A stretch of DNA of 64,000 nucleotides from Gelatoporia subvermispora B. Lineage: Eukaryota > Basidiomycota > Agaricomycetes > Polyporales > Gelatoporiaceae. The stretch is from contig KB445823.1 of NCBI GenBank assembly GCA_000320605.2, forward strand, positions 69,961 through 133,960. The letters run 5' to 3'. The position numbers and the translations under genes were made by a program. A model generated the notes under the pieces. The model worked only from the letters and a program-made list of their open reading frames with translations, did not search any database and had not been told where the DNA came from. Positions 37,547-47,518 of this stretch are shown here, piece after piece (positions within the stretch are counted from its first letter, which is position 1; each line of letters starts with the position of its first letter).

Positions 37547-39331
37547 ATGGCACTCGTAGCAAGTCAACGAGTGATTTCTATCAACAGGATTCCGGCGACT
37601 TTATGGCGCTCTTCACCCACACATATTGGATCTCTGGTTCTTCCCGGCCAACATCGCTTACCTGGTTTTCACACATCACACCCGCGATGGACATCCTCCA
37701 CGGCCTCACGACCCCCGCCTATCCCTAGAGTGAAGAGATTACTCGTCCGTGCGCGTGATGTTTACAAGAACCGGCTTCGCTGGAGCCTCCCAGCGGACAT
37801 AAAGCTTGGTGTTGCTGAGCTGGTGATGTCGAAGGCAGAGCTCCAATCCGCCGCCAACGTGTTCGTATCTATCATCGACGAGTCATTCCCGGAGTCTCCT
37901 CGTTGGCAGGACGTACCAAAACTTTTTGAGCACATCGACCGGCACGCGGAAGCCAGCGCCCTGAAGAAGTTAATTGCACACAGGGCTATATACTTCCTCG
38001 CAGTCATCCTGACGCAACATCACCCCCGGCACGCGTTGTATGCCGTGTGCCTGGCGCACCTCCAAGCGCCGTCTCGAGCCGAATCCGGTACGCGATGGGC
38101 AAAGGTTGCAGGCATGCTTAACGCGCGCTCGCATTGGACCTGGGTGCTGGAACTGGTCGAGCTTCGTCTCAGGTACGATGCCCGGGCATCGACCGGTCTG
38201 CTCAACAAGCTCCTCGAGTCGTATATAAAAGGCGGTATGGACGAAGATCCCGAAGACGCCCTCAAGCTCTTCCAGCACGCAGGTGCAGAACCAGACGATG
38301 TAACTCGGCTGCTACTGCGGACGATTGCGTCGCGAACCCACATACGCACGGACCCCAAAGTCACCCACACCCTGCTTGTCGCAGTTGCAGATGCAGAAAC
38401 CTGGCTCACGATTATCGGCGGTTCGCCTCCTTTACCCGTTCTCAAATCACATGCTGTAGCACTGTCCGCCAAGATCGCAAAGCTGCCCGAGCAGAAGGCA
38501 CTTCTGAATCATATCTCAGACATGACGCAAGTGAACGACCTTCTCCACGGTTTTGTGAAGGATGGAAAATTACTGCAGGCGATCCATCTCGCGAACCTCG
38601 CGCATCTCATGGGCCCGGAGAAAGTACGCCGCCATGTCTTCCCAGCACTCGTCAAGACACTCGGCACCGTTCAACGGCCACCCAACTCTGAGACGCTCCT
38701 TGTAACGATCCTCGAACTGGAGAAGGACATCTTGGGGAAACCGTCTCCGGACTTAGCCATTTGCGTACTCAGGGAGTGTCTATCGCCCGCCGAGGATGCA
38801 AGCGGGGAGGATATTCTCAACAGTACGCGACGGGTGCTGTTGGCAAGCTCAACAACCAGCCTGAAGGCGGTTAAGTTGCTGAAAAAGTTGAAGGGCATCA
38901 GTTTATCTCGATTAGAGGCTTCTGGTTCCTCGAAGGGGCTGGAACTTCAGAAGCATTGGACACAATTGATCGACATGGTGCCTAGCCTCAAGGATCAAGC
39001 GCCCGAGCGCAGCGACGCGTCGAGCGCCGCTGAGAAGCAGGACGAACTCTCCTCCACTGACGCGGCAGCCTCACCGTGGTCGACCTTGTCTTCCATGGCT
39101 GCGCCGAAGTCTGCGCTCCGTCCGTCCAAGGACCTGCTCGGGGACGCAGATCTTTCGCCGGACGAGTGGTGGAGCTCGATGGCGGACAACCTAGACGATT
39201 TCGCCGGGGCCGTCGCCCTCGCGGAACCCAACACTAGAGCGTCTTCCAGGTCAGACCAGGAGGTTCGTGAAGTAGCGCCACGCTCACCGTCCACGGCTAC
39301 TTGGAATACAAGAGACACCGAGACGCCCTAA
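37547..39331 (+). CDS. PPR-like mitochondrial helical-repeat protein 2 of 5
   Basis: Intronless frame. The Met at 37547 (MALVASQRVISINRIPATLW) is preferred over 37520 because it lines up with the start of gene 4 (MTSIAIQRIASVTRNPTTLF); 594 residues. The N-terminus is a basic amphipathic mitochondrial presequence. Module features: AIYFLAVILTQHHPRHALYA, HWTWVLELVELRLRYDARAS with LLNKLLESYIKGGMDEDPED, then LKLFQHAGAEPDDVTRLLL. A second, more diverged module includes LLHGFVKDGKLLQAIHLANL and LVTILELEKDILGKPSPDLA. The C-terminal 100 residues are acidic and Ser-rich. Closest relative in the window is gene 4. Likely mitochondrial matrix, RNA- or protein-binding; inference. Confidence 0.78.
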   Translation: MALVASQRVISINRIPATLWRSSPTHIGSLVLPGQHRLPGFHTSHPRWTSSTASRPPPIPRVKRLLVRARDVYKNRLRWSLPADIKLGVAELVMSKAELQSAANVFVSIIDESFPESPRWQDVPKLFEHIDRHAEASALKKLIAHRAIYFLAVILTQHHPRHALYAVCLAHLQAPSRAESGTRWAKVAGMLNARSHWTWVLELVELRLRYDARASTGLLNKLLESYIKGGMDEDPEDALKLFQHAGAEPDDVTRLLLRTIASRTHIRTDPKVTHTLLVAVADAETWLTIIGGSPPLPVLKSHAVALSAKIAKLPEQKALLNHISDMTQVNDLLHGFVKDGKLLQAIHLANLAHLMGPEKVRRHVFPALVKTLGTVQRPPNSETLLVTILELEKDILGKPSPDLAICVLRECLSPAEDASGEDILNSTRRVLLASSTTSLKAVKLLKKLKGISLSRLEASGSSKGLELQKHWTQLIDMVPSLKDQAPERSDASSAAEKQDELSSTDAAASPWSTLSSMAAPKSALRPSKDLLGDADLSPDEWWSSMADNLDDFAGAVALAEPNTRASSRSDQEVREVAPRSPSTATWNTRDTETP

Positions 39332-39512
39332 CTTCGCAGAATGCGACAGTTATATCTGCTTGCGCCCTCCCTTTGATACCAAGGCAAGTCACTATCACAT
39401 TCTATGCCCTGTCTGCGCTCAGCATATAATTGTACAGTTGTTCAGTCCGCGATAATGTACGATTACCCCACACCACTGACGACCGATAACACGTTGTCCC
39501 ACTCGGTCTGCG

Positions 39513-40732
39513 TTAGACAAGATCGTGCCCCTGCATATCCTCGTACTTCTTGGGATTCACTCCGCTCTGCGTCTCCTCCGCAATCATGCGATCCCAGTCC
39601 CAGGACGCCTTCAAACCGACACGCTACATAAGTCGTATGAGCCTAATGTAAGACGAAGCTCGAATCTTGCTCCGCAACATACCTCGAAGAAATCCTTGAT
39701 CTGCCAGCCTTGGCAGTGTTCCAAATCTGTACCTTCGTCTCGCAAGGCCGCGTACGATTTTTCCATCGCAATCGTAGCAGGAACTGCCGGAGAACATGAG
39801 TTAACGCGCCCTAGCGTGCAGGCGGGAGGACCCACTGAATCCAGTGCATGGGTATATCGCAAGCTTGAACCCGAGGCGCTTACAATCGGCAACTTTGTAG
39901 TTCCCCGTAAGGCCGTTCGGGAGGACGTTGATCATGACAGGGTGTGGCGCGAGCGCCTTGACGAGCCGCTCGCTCTCCTCCATCGTCCGCGGGCTCTCCA
40001 TGAACGCGACATCCGCACCTGCTGCGAGAGCCGCCTTCAACCTGCCAGCGTCCAAATCTTAGCACCCACGACAGCCTCCTGGAACGCGCACGCACCTCTT
40101 GACGCCCTCCTGGAAAGCCTCTTCTCCCGCATTTTCACCGCCATACATGCTCGCATTGCGCGCGTCCGTCCGCGCAATAATTACAAATTCGGGGTTCTGG
40201 CGCGCCTTGACCGCAGCGACGATGCGCTCGACGTACGTCTCGATGTCTACCACGTCCTTCCCCACGAGCTGCCCGCAGCGCTTCGGGAACGTCTGGTCCT
40301 CGATGTGGCACCCCGCGACGCCCGCGGCCTCGTACAGCGCGATCGTGCGCGCGATGTTCAGCGGGCCGCCGAAACCTGTGTCTGCGTCCGCAACAACAGG
40401 CACGCTACTGGTCCCCACGATCATCCGCGCGGTGTCCGCGAGCTCGTTCGCGGTGATCACGGACAGGTCGGGCTCGCCGATGACGGAGCCGGACGCGCCG
40501 CTGCCTGCGAGATAGAGCGCATCGAACCCGGCGGCGTTCGCGAGGTGCGCGGAGATGCCGTCGAATACACCTGGGCAGATGACGCAGTCCTCTGGCACGC
40601 CCAAGGAGATTGTGTTCAGCTTGGTCGGTTTGGCAGACTTGGCAGTGGAGAACAGGACATACTCTCTTTCATGAGCTGCCGCAGCTTGCGAGGCATTTCA
40701 TGCTTGTAGGATACTGGTCGAGGTGCTGGCAT
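39513..40732 (-). CDS. Isocitrate lyase/PEP mutase superfamily enzyme
   Basis: Minus strand. Secure exons: about 40611-40096 (or with extra 5' bases), 40041-39836, 39783-39683, 39623-39513. The chain shows the superfamily barrel: EDCVICPGVFDGISAHLAN, the Mg-binding VVADADTGFGG, HIEDQTFPKRCGQLVGK with the active-site Cys in KRCGQ, EFVIIARTDARN, VAFMESPRTMEESE, INVLPNGLTGNYK, and a C-terminal SWDWDRM. Candidates are 2-methylisocitrate lyase, oxaloacetate hydrolase or a PEP mutase-like lyase; length of about 330 residues excludes full isocitrate lyase. The usual His after KRCG is Gln here. The 5' end is unresolved: an exon from ATG 40732 with MPRKLRQLMKES looks coding, but the GTATGT donor after it gives a phase that does not fit the next exon; a donor at GTATCC restores frame and drops that segment. 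Confidence 0.78.
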
Positions 40733-41200
40733 TGCGATTGATATCGAGTTTTACGGGTACTTTCGAGTGTGTAGGATGCGTCAAGAACAAAGTATCGCGA
40801 AAGGTGTGTGCAGTGAGAATAGCGCTCTTACGCAGCGCTATATATCAGGAAAGTATCAACTATCTTTGGAGCAGTGTCCTGCGTGGGGTGTGGTAAGTGC
40901 CGTGGTAGCCACAGCACTCCGCAATATGTACCGCTGCAGAAGGGGTCTCGCAGAGATCGAAGACCCCACACATCGCGTCACTGGTGACGAATTTGCTCCC
41001 AACATGCAGGAAGTGGTGTGCGAGCTTTGTTGTATCGAAATCAAATCCGTGCATTTCGTTAAGCATATGGGAATCTTCTGAGAGTACTTGTAGATGCTCG
41101 ACGCGCGAAAAATGGTTAGCAAATGCCGAAGGTTCAATCGGTCATCTCCACGCTAACAGTAGCAGCAGACATAGTGTGGGCGCCTGTTACGACGCGTAAA
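40733..41200 (+). repeat. Dispersed repeat, copy 1 (about 40840-41080)
   Basis: The stretch around 40858-41040 reappears in inverted orientation at 52570-52390. Shared blocks include TATCTTTGGAGCAG, GCGTGGGGTGT and CGTCACTGGTGACGAATTTG followed by CTCCCAAC-x-TGCAGGAAGTGG. Frames over it are short. It is not part of the two large inverted arms. Likely a mobile or duplicated non-coding fragment. Confidence 0.6.
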
Positions 41201-41299
41201 GATCACGTGCATCCGTCGTACCCAGGACTTTCGAATTGAATGCAGCGTAATCGGAACTCTCCAGCCTTCGGACGAACTATCATAGAACCTCGTGATAGC

Positions 41300-42480
41300 T
41301 GTGCAGAATGTACAGACCAGAAGTCATGATGTGCTGACCCAGCACTTTCCTGGTAAGTGGCACTCCGGCTCGCTACGCTCAAAAGAGAATCAGATGTGTC
41401 GGGTATATGAGGAGGCGTATTGGTTGTGGGATAGACTCTGATAGACTTTCTGGTGAATACCGGGAATACGAACAAACCTTTCTAGCTCAGCGAAGCGACC
41501 GCCACTGATCGCCACCGTGAAGCTTGAAGCGCGGTGGAACATGCGGTCAGCACCTTGTGGCTCGATCACCTCGGCTGAACAAGCACCGGCCGAATGGATC
41601 TTCAAGTCTTCAACTAGTGAACTCCACACATGGTAAACCAATACTTCTATTTGAAGCCAGGGAGGGATGCTCGAGGACGACGAATGTTGTGGACGTCTTC
41701 CAGGCCAGAATCCACGTGGCACACGTGGAGGAAGTCAGGAACATCCCGCTGGAAATTCGTCGCGGGACTAAATTAGGTGGACAGTAGTTTGTTTTGAGTC
41801 ATTCTGGCCCGGACCCCCTTCGAATTGACCACCTGACCTCATTTTTACACGTACATGCGATGCCCACGTCAGCTGTGTCAAGGGGGGCTGATGAAGCAAG
41901 AGTCGCTTCCTTCAACGAAGAGACCTTCCGCAGACGCAGCCTCAAGTACAAGAAGGCTGCTCCTTGCTTCCGGACCGTCGTAGCCGTATGATTGTCATAC
42001 AGTCCGAACTTGAGCACCATATGACTGATGATCTTGCAGTCGACGGGCTAATGACCAGAAACAAGAAATGGCATTTCATACAGGTGCTGGGCAGGATGAT
42101 CGGAAAGGTGAGTATGTCGGTATTCTTGGATCTGCGACCACAATTAACGCTATGATCATGTCGCTCCTGAGTAGGTGTCGTTCGAGGATGGGCATAGGGC
42201 AGACGCCGACAGGATCGGGGACGTCGGAATGATCATGAGTAGGTCCCGACCGTGTGATTCGCGCATACTCTCGGTCGTGACAGAGAAAGCACTGAACTTG
42301 TCAGTGCGAGACTATCCCGAAAAGCGTATTTCATTAGTGAGTATCAGTGCTGCGGAGTCTTGGCCAGTATTATGGGACGCCCGCATTGGCTGAGTACAAT
42401 ACGAGTTTGGCAATAGTGCTACTTCATCATGGCGTTTTGCGTGAATTATCGATCGTCCGGAACCTAAGAGGCGCACGGGC
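41300..42480. repeat. Inverted-duplication arm 1, block flanking the DUF6534 gene
   Basis: This block is similar, in reverse complement, to about 60400-59400. Matching islands include GCTTCCTTCAACGAAGAGACC (about 41905; the reverse strand near 59910), GATCAGTGGCGGTCGC on the minus strand near 41500 against GGTCAGTGGCGGTCGC near 60325, and the GTATCAGTGC/TTGG-x-CAG-x-ATTATGGGAC stretch near 42340. I could not settle a gene in it: the best minus frame (41390-41722) contains ISGGRFAELERFVRIPG, but it is not kept open in the other arm. It could be a decayed gene duplicated together with its DUF6534 neighbour. Confidence 0.55.
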
Positions 42481-42741
42481 CGAAGTGTGTGAGGTGAGTT
42501 TCTGATAAATACAAGTGAGAGACTCCCGGTGGAGGTTCGAAGCCATGTTCCATTCTATGTTCTTGACGTCTTCACGTCTCTCGGATCCGGCGATATACGG
42601 TGATGCTGCGCCACTATTCCTGGTTTTCTAGATGCATCGTCGCAGCTTGCACGCCTTGTGATGACACTTGCGCGTAGGGGCACATATATTGGTCTCTTCG
42701 TTGAGAGGCTCTATTGGCCCACGTCTTTCTCAGATCTTGGG

Positions 42742-44725
42742 ATGTCGGTATTCTTGTCTACGGACGCCATGTACCCTCTGGTTCAGGGCACCTGTGGTGC
42801 CCTAGTGGTCGCAATGGCCCTCAGCTCTGTGTAAGTTTCAGTGTAAATGTGCCTAACCTGACTTCCGTGCCAAATGCCGAGCGCACACAGAGTACTTGGG
42901 TGCACCATCCTCCAGGCTTATTACTATTTCGATCGATTCAAGAGCGACGGGACATACTTGAAGGTCTTTGTGAGCCATCTCTCACCATGCGGCATTTTGA
43001 TCTTTGCTGATTTCTCGTTACATCCTTTGAGGTTGTGGCGCTCGTGTGAGTATCTGACCAGGATCTGTCTAAGGCTACTGACATGTCCTCGTGGATCTCA
43101 GCGCATTCGATATGGCGGACACTATCTCTGCGATTCTAATTGTGTGGTGGTATACGGTCTTGCATTACGGTGATTTCGATTCACTTGCACGTCTACCATT
43201 GTGAGTCGTTTCGAGCTTTTAGAGATGCAGTGTGTATCAAAAAGAGTCTAGGGTCATTGGAGTGGAAGTAGGTTTGGCGGTAAGTAATGTTCACTATCTT
43301 ACAGTATGTCAATAGCGATGTAACTCACAACTATGGAAGTCCGTTGTCACGCTTATGGCACACAGGTACATAACACATGTTTGCGCTTTCATGATGAGAC
43401 ATGTTGACCATCGTCCAAGCTTCTTCGTTGTACGAGTTTGGTATAGTGAGTATCCGTTGTTTCTTTGAGCGCGTCTATCTGCTGACATCCCATAGTCGGT
43501 GGGCGAAATTTTGGGGTTCCGGGGGTTATAGTGAGCAAAACTTGGGCTATAGACGAGTAACGCTCTGACTATTGTGACCAGGCCATAGTCTCTTTAACAC
43601 AGTTCGGTGAGGATCTCTTCGAAGTTTTCATGGCTGGATTTGCATTTATCATATTCTCAGTTATCGGTACTTGTGCGTGCATGAGCTGTGTACGATCCAT
43701 ATATGTGTCTAAATTGCAATAACCTCCTAGATTATAACGTTCAAGTGTGAGTGTCTGAGCCTGTCTGGCGTGGGACCTCGCTGAAGATGTGCAACTAGAC
43801 AACTGCACCAATTGATATCACTACTTCCTCTATCTGCGGTATGTGCTATGTTTTGTGGGGGTCACAGGCTTGACGGTTTGTAGTGGGCTTCCGTGACATA
43901 TATGAGCTTGGGAATCTGTGCCGACATCTTATTAACGGTTAAGTTGTGTTATGATTTACATACGAGTCGCTCTGGTTTTCGAAAGTGAGTTTTGCATTCC
44001 TAGAGCATGTTGTTCTAGCTCAACCTTTTGGAAAAGGTCCAACCGACTGATTAATACAGTGATATGTTACTCAGTGAACACAGGACTTGTTAGCACGTCT
44101 GTGCCCACCCCGTCAGATGCGATCGGCCCTGAACACTGAACGTCTCATAGGTTGTGCGGAGGGGCTGACATTCTGGCGGTGGGTCCTGCAAGTAATCTAT
44201 ATAGGGTAGATTACTTATCAGCCGCCTCCCAGCTGCGCCTACAAGGGCCATATATGTGGTTTACGATTCCTGGCTTCTTGATGGGAAAAAGTACGTAAGG
44301 TCGAATCAACGTTCGTTTGCTTACTGAAAGTCGTGTAGGCTACTGCAATTCCGTACTCGCGACGTGAGTTCGAGTTCCTCTAGGGTTGTTATTATCCCAT
44401 CCTTATGCATTAAATCACATAAACGCCACACGAAGTCTCAACTCAAGAGAAAAACTTCGGACCATGTCTTGGGGAATGACAATTGGCTCCCTACAGCTTC
44501 CTTCGGGAGTTCTGCGCGATGTTGAGAGCTCGATCGTCTTCACAGCGAATATAGAGGGCGTGAGTTCTCAGTGTAACTGTTTCTCAACTCTGTGTTTCAC
44601 TCGTAATACTTCTACAGAGCCGCTCAGACATACGACTGACAAGGCGTGTGGAAGCCGTGGCAGGCCCTCAAGATTATGAGCGGCAATCTATGCCCGCAGT
44701 CGTACATGACGATCGATCGCAGTAG
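42742..44725 (+). CDS. DUF6534-type multi-pass membrane protein, copy A
   Basis: Multi-exon gene; exon 1 is 42742-42830 and the second begins after CACACAG near 42899. Translated exons give the family pattern: MYPLVQGTCGALVVAMALSS, then LGCTILQAYYYFDRFKSDGT (the YYYF helix end), AFDMADTISAILIVWWYTVL, a FFVVRVWY exon, TYMSLGICADILLTVKLCYD-like helix, RSNRLINTVICYSVNTGLVS, and a tail with SLNSREKLRTMSWGM. Seven membrane helices are expected for this agaricomycete family, whose function is unknown. Splice sites and exon order are the same as in copy C (57054-59035, -). Ends with an exon opening SRSDIRLTRRVEAV and a stop at 44725. The exact middle exons are approximate. Confidence 0.75.
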
Positions 44726-45426
44726 GACGATATCGTCAAATTCGCTGTCAAGAGTGGTGATGGCATTCTACAGAATAACCGTTGGACTATAAATCGACCG
44801 CGGGTCGCGCAACACCTCACGTACTGGACGTGCAGACCCAATGCGATACGCTCACAGAAATGATACGGCAGGCATGTATCCCCCTAAGTTATGTTCTTGC
44901 TAGCTTTGAGTCTCTATATGTAACTTTCACTTCGAAGTCAAGTTGATCTCTGTAAATGCGATAAAATGTGCAACGATGTGCGTAGAATACTGAGTCTGCA
45001 GAATGGACATGAATTTCTTCGGTGTCACGGGTTTCGCTTTGTGCGGTTGTGAGACAAGTCTTTCTTCATATACCGAAACAGAGACAGGCAGTGCCAGTGA
45101 GTATGCACGAATGCTTCTGCTGTAGAAGGAGGAAGACGCACTGATTGGCCGCCTCCTGGCGCCCGTGAAGTTTTAGCGCTCGGGTTGAGAGGATAGGCGT
45201 CTACACATAATAAGTAGCCCGAAGGCTGCAGACTGCGGTTCGCTGCATTCTCTTGTTGACTTGTCTCTTCTGTGACACTTCAAGCTTCAAGCTTCATACT
45301 TCGGACACCTCCGTGACGGATTGTCCATATTTATTTGACTCAGGTCTGTGGGCTAACATCTTATGAGAGCGTCTTTTCGCTGACTCGTACATAATCCCCT
45401 CGCCCGATCCTAGCCAACTACCCGTC
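44726..45426. other. Intergenic region
   Basis: Between DUF6534 copy A and PPR-like gene 3. A short tandem run of CTTCAAG units lies near 45280-45297. No gene-like frame. Confidence 0.5.
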
Positions 45427-46632
45427 GTGGTCTCAATGTCATTTACGACGCTATCCTCATGCATCGCGGCTCGAAATGGCGTTCTACTCCTGCATGCACA
45501 CAGAATAACGCGTCGGCTTTCATCTACGGCATTATCTACACCCCGGATTCCCGTCCCTCCGCGTGCCTCCCGCCGGATGTCTTGCGTCTCTTCTGCTACG
45601 CGGCATATGAGCGATGGCTCGACATCAAAGCTATCTGAGAAGGGCATTGACCCAGAAGAACTCCATGCGTCGCACAATGGTGGGGAGCATTCTGTACCGG
45701 GAGGCGCTATGGTACCTGGTCTGAGCAGATCTGAAGATCCTCCCAGTCAAAGGAAGGGCCATGCAGCAAGCAAACCCAAGACGAAGGTAGTGCATGCAGA
45801 ACGCTATCTTACTCTCACACGAGAGGGACCGACTCGGGTAGTTCGTTGGAGGAACTGGAAGGGCCCGCTGCAACCCACGGAGAAGCGGGTCATCCTAATG
45901 TCGGAGGCAGAGTTCCAGGCTGCCGCACGGGAGTTCATTTCCGTCATCGACAGTGCCGACCTGGGCAAGCCAGACCCCTCCATCGCCCCCACTATCTGCG
46001 AGATACTCAAAGCGCGACCGGGCCAGGACCACTTGCGCATGCTGTGGAAGCATCGCGGGATGCACAACGTTGCGGAGGGTCTGGCGCCTGCGCACCCGAT
46101 GCATGCGCTGCACGCTTTGACCGTGGCGACCTTCACCTATGCCGCGTACCAGAAGAACTTGTGGTTGCGGACGACATCGGCATTTGAAGCTTGTGGCCAC
46201 TGGGAGCTGATCCCATTCCTCGTCGAACTGCAACTACTTTGCGAGCACAACACCACCCATTACGCGCTGAACCTCGTCCTGGAGCAATGTCTTCGCAAGA
46301 GCTGGAGCGTTAAGGAAGAAGACGTCATCTTCCTGTTCAAGCTTATGAAAGTGGAACCAAACAGACGTACGCACACGCTGCTGAGGAGGCTCTCCAAGCT
46401 CAAGGAGAAACAGCCCTCGGACCTCATCCTCCACCTCATAGACGTGGCGGCCAAATCCTTGTCGACGGGTCCCAGGCGTGTCCGTAATCGTCTCGAGGTC
46501 ATGCCCGAGATCAGATCAAGACTGTCTGCCTATGGTCAACCTACCGCGCCCGACGAAGATCCCGCACCTGCCTCAACAACTACACCTAGCAAACCGCCCG
46601 CAGTAGAACAACATACTCCGTCGCTTCAATGA
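45427..46632 (+). CDS. PPR-like mitochondrial helical-repeat protein 3 of 5
   Basis: Intronless, 401 residues. Start at the first Met (45427; a Met at 45436 is equally good) gives a long basic N-terminus with HRITRRLSSTALSTPRIP and ASRRMSCVSSATRH, a probable mitochondrial presequence. After a polar linker, RYLTLTREGPTRVVRWRNWK aligns with YLTWHRSSGKKFNIRWRTK of gene 1. One module is present: ILMSEAEFQAAAREFISVID, HPMHALHALTVATFTYAAYQ, HWELIPFLVELQLLCEHNTT with ALNLVLEQCLRKSWSVKEED and VIFLFKLMKVEPNRRTHTLL. It is shorter than genes 1, 2 and 4 because the second module is missing, so it is either a single-module type or a truncated copy. It lies 0.9 kb upstream of gene 4, same direction. Confidence 0.75.
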   Translation: MVSMSFTTLSSCIAARNGVLLLHAHRITRRLSSTALSTPRIPVPPRASRRMSCVSSATRHMSDGSTSKLSEKGIDPEELHASHNGGEHSVPGGAMVPGLSRSEDPPSQRKGHAASKPKTKVVHAERYLTLTREGPTRVVRWRNWKGPLQPTEKRVILMSEAEFQAAAREFISVIDSADLGKPDPSIAPTICEILKARPGQDHLRMLWKHRGMHNVAEGLAPAHPMHALHALTVATFTYAAYQKNLWLRTTSAFEACGHWELIPFLVELQLLCEHNTTHYALNLVLEQCLRKSWSVKEEDVIFLFKLMKVEPNRRTHTLLRRLSKLKEKQPSDLILHLIDVAAKSLSTGPRRVRNRLEVMPEIRSRLSAYGQPTAPDEDPAPASTTTPSKPPAVEQHTPSLQ

Positions 46633-47518
46633 CAGACAGCTATACCTTCCCCTGTGGTACCTTCAACACACCATTCATCCGCTGCCAGCTGCCAACGGGA
46701 CCACTTGCGTTCGCACCAGCAAGCACGCAACGACGATGCACAACCCCGTCCGTCTGCTCAGAGAATGCGCAGTGACGATGTGATTTCGCTCTTTGCCTTG
46801 CAACCAGCATATGTATTACCCAGCGGGCATCTACGACCAGCAAACATGTCTAATGTTCTGCATTCCATACCGACTGGAACGCCTTGCGTAGTGGAGGCCC
46901 TGTCAAGACGTCTGGCGGGTGCAGAGCGCTGGTCACTTTAGAGGCGAGCTAAGCAGGGTTAACAGGCTATATTGTTATTCACCGCTCACTGCGATAGTTT
47001 CAGAACTCGCTATCTCACGGTCCGATCAATGAAAAGGAACATTCCTGTATGACGACTGAGTCGGAAGGTCCACGACGAGCGAGAGGCATGAGCTTTGCGT
47101 TAGCTACTAGTATCAGTACTTGGCGCTTCAGCACCGTGAATTCATTGCTATGTTCAGGAATTGTCGGCTCATACACATGGTAAGACATGCAGAATTATGT
47201 GCGAGGCACACATGTGCATGCTGTGCAAGTTCGTTCCTGTCCATCCTGCCTCCCTGCGATTTGCGACTCGAGACACGCTCTGGTCGCGTCAACCGGACCC
47301 GTTCGGCCCGGAAGGTTCAAACTGCGTCCTCGTCACAGACGCGCAAATTCGCGTCCATCCACATTCTTTCTCTGGTCAGTAGACGATAAAAAGTATGACC
47401 TTCATACACTCACCAAAGTCCAACTGCATGATGCTACGGATGATGTTGTCTTAGGTCTGGTTGGAGCTGAAGGGCGCAGACAGTTCATCACGGTTCAACG
47501 TCCCACCGCATCCCGAAC
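46633..47518. other. Region upstream of PPR-like gene 4
   Basis: Holds the 3' flank of gene 3 and the promoter of gene 4. The part after about 47250 resembles the DNA upstream of gene 2. Short frames only. Confidence 0.5.

Noticed and set aside
39525..40709. 394-codon + strand frame over the isocitrate lyase-family gene
   Set aside because: Arg-rich antisense shadow crossing clear introns of the minus gene.
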